From positions 2,294,001-2,358,000 of the forward strand of contig CP107208.1 in assembly GCA_025758045.1 (NCBI GenBank): a DNA stretch of 64,000 nt. The letters are read 5' to 3'. The stretch comes from Oscillospiraceae bacterium (lineage in GTDB: Bacteria; Bacillota; Clostridia; Oscillospirales; Ruminococcaceae). The position numbers and the translations under genes are program-made. The notes below the pieces were generated by a model that worked only from the letters and a program-made list of their open reading frames with translations, was not told the origin of the DNA and did no database searches. Positions within the stretch are counted from its first letter, which is position 1. Each line of letters starts with the position of its first letter. Shown here piece by piece: positions 60,659-64,000 of this stretch.

Positions 60659-61522
60659 GTGTACATTAACTCTGGCTATCTGAACAATTCCCGTACAGAT
60701 TTCAAAGACAACTCCACGCCGTTGGTGGTGGGCAGCTGCGGCACCTACCGGCTGAAAACGCGCCCCAAACTACCGACTTACTGGCAGAAAGGGCGCAGGG
60801 ATTACCAGATTTTATATGTGGCAAACGGCAAGACGCATTTCTGGTTTGACGGCAGGGAAGAAATCGTCAGCGCGGGCCATATGGTGCTGTACAAGCCGGA
60901 AGAAATTCAAAAATATGTATATTATCTGGAAGATAACCCGGAAGTTTTCTGGATTCACTTCACAGGCAGAGATGTAAAGAACATACTGGCGTATCACGGC
61001 ATCTCGCTCGATGAGCATGTGTTCTACTGCGGTGTGCTGCCGGATTACAAGGCGTTGTTCCGCAAAATCATTCAGGAGTTGCAGCTGTGCCGCTATGGGT
61101 ACGAGGACTATATTGCATCGCTGTTCAACGATATTCTGCTGTTGGTGAACCGCCAACAGCATGAACAGAAAAAAACCACTGGCAACGTCCAAGAGCAAAT
61201 TGAACGCGCGGCGGCTTACTTCAACGAGAACTATAACACAAAGATAAGTATAGACGATTATGCGGAATCCCTGCACATCAGCACCAACTGGTTTATACAC
61301 AATTTCAAACAGTACGCCGGTATGTCCCCGGCCCAGTACATCCTCTCCTTGCGCATGGTCAACGCCCAAAGCCTGTTGGAGCGGACGACCTACAACATCA
61401 AGGAAATTTCCGAAATCGTAGGGTATGAGAACCCGCTGTATTTCAGCAGGGTGTTTAAGAAGGAGATAGGGAAGTCACCGGCGCAGTATAGGAAAGAGCG
61501 GGCAACGGAGGAAACTGTGTGA
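60659..61522 (+). CDS. AraC-family regulator of the lactose genes
   Basis: 287 residues, GTG start eight bases after AGGAGG. N-terminal cupin-like sensor domain (about 20-150), then two helix-turn-helices: ISIDDYAESLHISTNWFIHN and IKEISEIVGYENPLYFSRVF with the family end KKEIGKSPAQYRKER. Divergent from lacZ and the symporter, so it most likely activates them in response to a galactoside. No other local target is apparent. Confidence 0.93.
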   Translation: MYINSGYLNNSRTDFKDNSTPLVVGSCGTYRLKTRPKLPTYWQKGRRDYQILYVANGKTHFWFDGREEIVSAGHMVLYKPEEIQKYVYYLEDNPEVFWIHFTGRDVKNILAYHGISLDEHVFYCGVLPDYKALFRKIIQELQLCRYGYEDYIASLFNDILLLVNRQQHEQKKTTGNVQEQIERAAAYFNENYNTKISIDDYAESLHISTNWFIHNFKQYAGMSPAQYILSLRMVNAQSLLERTTYNIKEISEIVGYENPLYFSRVFKKEIGKSPAQYRKERATEETV

Positions 61523-61580
61523 GAAGTATAGACTAAAAAGCACTTGTAGTTTCTGAAATGATATGGGAGGAATAATTCCT

Positions 61581-63467
61581 GTGAAAACAATAGAAGAAAT
61601 TGAAAATTATATAGAAGAACAGGACCAGAATGGTGCGCTGCTCGTTACGGGAAAATGGGGTAGCGGGAAGACATATCTAATACGTCAAATTGAGAAGAAG
61701 TTGAATCAAGAACCTAAATATTTGATGGCGGTTGTGTCGCTATTCGGAATCGAGGACACAAACACATTATCAAAAAAGGTAAAGGAAGCTGTGGCATATG
61801 CCCAGACATTCAATAAAGCAGAAAAATCGGGGAAAGGACATATTGCAAAAGGTGTCAATATCGCAAAACAGCTTTCAGAAAAGGCAGCGGCTTTTGGTGA
61901 ACTGTTTGACTTTGGAAAAATCAAAAAGATAGCAAAAAGTGCGAATATGTTGCTGTCCATTGATATCCATGATTTTTTACCGATTGAGAAAGAAGTCTAT
62001 TGTATAGTTGCAGGGGAAGAGCAGCCTGTTAAAAAGAAATTGGTTTTAGTATTTGACGATTTTGAGCGATGTAAAATCGGTGTAATTGATTTATTGGGAA
62101 TTATAAATACCTATGTAGAAGACAAAAGAATTAAGACAATAGTAATTGCATCGGAAGATAATATAGAAGATGAGGAAAATTACAAAACTTTTAAGGAAAA
62201 AGTTGTAGAGCGAACAGTCAAGTTGGACGTGGAGTATCGAAGAATCCAACAGGAAATGATTGAAGACTACAAGACAGAAACAAGTGAATACAAGGAATTC
62301 TTGAAAAAAGAAAGCCCAAAGCTATTCCAAGTATTTGAAGAAAGCGGGAGTCGCAATCTCAGAACATTCAAATCATGTTTGATAGATTTTGAACGTGTGT
62401 ATGGGTTATGGCACAGCCTAAAACTTCCTACTGATGGTATGGGAGAGGCACTATATGTGTTTGTCGCGTACCTTTTCGAAGTGAAGGGTGGAAACTACAA
62501 AAAAATGGATGAATATGATGAATACCATTTTAATTTTTTGGAAGAAAAAGCAGAGGATAAAAAACGGAATCCCCCTCGATGGCAAACAACACAAGATGGT
62601 GAAAATAGTAAGTATAAAAGATATAATGCACAATATCGAATTCAACCGCTTATTCGTTGGATGATTGAAGGCGAGTGGAATGAACAGCGCATAAAAGCCG
62701 CTTTGAATCAACGCTTTTCAGTAAAAGAAACTGCACCGGAGCGGGAAGTTCTCGATAAGGCTTTCTGGGAGTTGAGCCAAGAGATTATTGACCGGGGGCT
62801 GCCACAAGTATTACAGCAGGCATATGATGGAAAGCTAACAACGGATGATTATGTGGCTCTTTTAGGAAGGCTTGATGATTTCCGGAAAATAGGTGTTCCT
62901 ATACAGTGTGACGTTGATGATGCAAGATTGCTTCAGGGATTCCATAATAGAAAAGCTAAAATTATAAAGGGAGATATTTGTGAAGAACGTGGACACCGAA
63001 GACTTATGAGAGACGAAGGCGAAACTAAATTGACGCCACAAGAACAATCGCTCAATGAGGAAATAGAGAAGTTGCAAGATCAGTGGCCATACTTAATGAA
63101 CGAGATTTTCTTTATAGATTACTTAAAGAACCCAACATACGAAAGAGGTCTCGCAGCGAAATCTAAAATACTTGTATGCTTTAATGACGAGCTACTTGCC
63201 GCATTTCTCTCTGCGTACAAAAAAGCAAATATATCGGAACAGCAAGAAATGCTAACTATATTAAAAGAAATATCTTTTAGGGGTGGCGCAGTAGAACGTG
63301 ACGAGACGGATACAGAAGTCACAAGGAAAAACCTTGAAAAGTTGGAAAATGCTCTGAATTCAGAGGTTGAGCACACGTCCGATGCCGTAAAAAAGTTCTA
63401 TGCAAACAGACATTTGGAGACTGTAAAGCAAATCAGACAAAAGTTCTTGAACACAAGGGAAATGTAA
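61581..63467 (+). CDS. KAP-type P-loop NTPase
   Basis: 628 residues. Walker A GKWGSGKT (24-31) and Walker B LVLVFDDFERC place it in the KAP family of the STAND/AAA-like NTPases; the C-terminal 350 residues are helical, charged and unrecognised. No membrane helices are inserted, unlike many KAP proteins. The GTG at 61581 ten bases after GGGAGG is preferred over an ATG at 61563 that precedes the site. AT-rich and out of character with its neighbours, so recently acquired. KAP NTPases have been linked to phage defence in some bacteria; here that is only a possibility. Confidence 0.8.
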   Translation: MKTIEEIENYIEEQDQNGALLVTGKWGSGKTYLIRQIEKKLNQEPKYLMAVVSLFGIEDTNTLSKKVKEAVAYAQTFNKAEKSGKGHIAKGVNIAKQLSEKAAAFGELFDFGKIKKIAKSANMLLSIDIHDFLPIEKEVYCIVAGEEQPVKKKLVLVFDDFERCKIGVIDLLGIINTYVEDKRIKTIVIASEDNIEDEENYKTFKEKVVERTVKLDVEYRRIQQEMIEDYKTETSEYKEFLKKESPKLFQVFEESGSRNLRTFKSCLIDFERVYGLWHSLKLPTDGMGEALYVFVAYLFEVKGGNYKKMDEYDEYHFNFLEEKAEDKKRNPPRWQTTQDGENSKYKRYNAQYRIQPLIRWMIEGEWNEQRIKAALNQRFSVKETAPEREVLDKAFWELSQEIIDRGLPQVLQQAYDGKLTTDDYVALLGRLDDFRKIGVPIQCDVDDARLLQGFHNRKAKIIKGDICEERGHRRLMRDEGETKLTPQEQSLNEEIEKLQDQWPYLMNEIFFIDYLKNPTYERGLAAKSKILVCFNDELLAAFLSAYKKANISEQQEMLTILKEISFRGGAVERDETDTEVTRKNLEKLENALNSEVEHTSDAVKKFYANRHLETVKQIRQKFLNTREM

Positions 63468-63524
63468 CAACAAGAACAAAAGATAAAACGAAGTTAGTGT
63501 CATATATCGAGTGCGATACAAACA

Positions 63525-63873
63525 AATCCCCAAGGCAACACCTTGGGGATTGTTGTTATTTAGTGCCTATTTACCGATTCAGAAAGATCCTCGCTGCACT
63601 AGGGTCTGGAATCTCCCAGTTGACGTACAGATCATTCAACGGGCAGGCGTGGGGGTCGCGGATATGCTCGTCGATCCAGCCTTTATAAAGTTCACAGAAG
63701 TTGGCTTTTGTGAGGACGGCACGGCACTCGGACTTGTCCACGGTGGTGCTGAACAGGTACTCCACATCATGCACCGGCACGATTACCGGCGCACCGGTCG
63801 TATCAAAGACGCAGAGAAGATTCTTGCAGCTGCGGCTCACGGCGCGCTGGCAGTCGCCGCACTCAATGTAGAT
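63525..63873. repeat. 350-bp direct repeat, copy 2
   Basis: Second copy of 46721-47070, same orientation, beginning with the AATCCCCAAGG hairpin and ending at 63873 inside the gene at 63571-63954. The sequences outside the two copies differ on both sides, so the edges are recombination borders. Confidence 0.9.
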
Positions 63874-63954
63874 GGTGTTGCGCCAATCGCGGCCTGTGGT
63901 GCGCAGGAACTTACAGAGGTGCGAATTGGTAGAAGTAAAACAGGAAACGGACAA
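63571..63954 (-). CDS. Cysteine-rich protein, second copy with a different N-terminus
   Basis: 127 residues if the TTG at 63954 is used (GGAG seven bases upstream). Residues from IECGDCQRAV onward are nearly identical to the chimeric gene at 46767; the first 29 (SVSCFTSTNSHLCKFLRTTG...) are unrelated. CGDC and several further cysteines hint at metal binding. The protein is soluble and of unknown family. The start is uncertain since the upstream region runs off the window after 46 bases. Confidence 0.6.
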   Translation of the reverse strand: MSVSCFTSTNSHLCKFLRTTGRDWRNTIYIECGDCQRAVSRSCKNLLCVFDTTGAPVIVPVHDVEYLFSTTVDKSECRAVLTKANFCELYKGWIDEHIRDPHACPLNDLYVNWEIPDPSAARIFLNR

Positions 63955-64000
63955 AATATCACTCCATTCTTAAATTGTGCGCAGTGTAACAACTTGGCAC

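Overview
The window comes from a Gram-positive anaerobe of the class Clostridia. The backbone (Trk potassium uptake, YchF, MTA/SAH nucleosidase, a GntR-controlled ABC operon, lactose genes), the GC-rich codon use, the strong GGAGG ribosome sites and the many hairpin-type intergenic repeats fit the Faecalibacterium / Subdoligranulum / Gemmiger group (Ruminococcaceae/Oscillospiraceae). That placement is inference; no rRNA or tRNA gene is present to test it.

Bases 1-12,772 look like chromosome: trkA (5' cut by the window edge) and trkH, a polysaccharide deacetylase, an S-component-like membrane protein, a GH13 amylase-family enzyme, a four-gene GntR/ABC operon behind a near-consensus promoter, an acyltransferase, and ychF-mtnN on the minus strand. 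Palindromic repeats and a MITE-like unit sit between genes.

Bases 12,773-about 29,100 are a mobile element. A tyrosine integrase and an excisionase lie at its left end next to ychF. A rightward block follows: a small basic protein, a YqaJ nuclease, a RecD2-like helicase, an ExoX-C-like protein, a CHC2/TOPRIM primase-like protein, PcfK (AcrIIA9-like), PcfJ, a small protein and a LigA-Ia-like protein. After it come an ATPase with a nuclease-like tail, a VanZ-like protein, a cysteine-rich PcfJ-like protein and an M20-like peptidase. Two paralogous 5' leaders, each with two terminator hairpins in series, precede the two main blocks. At about 29.1 kb a truncated element gene abuts an M23 peptidase fragment, followed by a holin and an endolysin-like M23 protein. 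No relaxase or type IV secretion gene is visible.

Bases 31-45 kb read mostly leftward: lipoproteins, sigma factors, a receiver-less OmpR-type DNA-binding protein, a decayed ABC permease, a secreted C39-type peptidase and a complete agr locus (agrA-agrC-agrB-agrD). Two ECF sigma genes are broken, although the anti-sigma partner of one is intact. A plasmid-type parMR pair with upstream repeats lies at 45.3-46.7 kb.

Bases 47-55.8 kb hold a second agrA-agrC-like pair whose agrB seems to have been cut after about 30 codons and fused to a duplicated 350-bp segment, then an XRE regulator, a secreted protein, a lipoprotein, an intact ABC ATPase-permease pair and a second receiver-less winged-helix protein. 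LytTR-type tandem operators with the same spacing precede the agrB remnant and the secreted-protein gene. A different 21-bp-period operator lies at the matching place in the intact agr locus.

Bases 55.9-64 kb carry a lactose module (lacZ, a GPH symporter and a divergent AraC regulator), a KAP-type P-loop NTPase, and the second copy of the 350-bp segment. The two direct copies bracket 46.7-63.9 kb. The picture is a chromosome with an integrated plasmid-like element followed by a mosaic, partly decaying, quorum-sensing-controlled cell-surface island.
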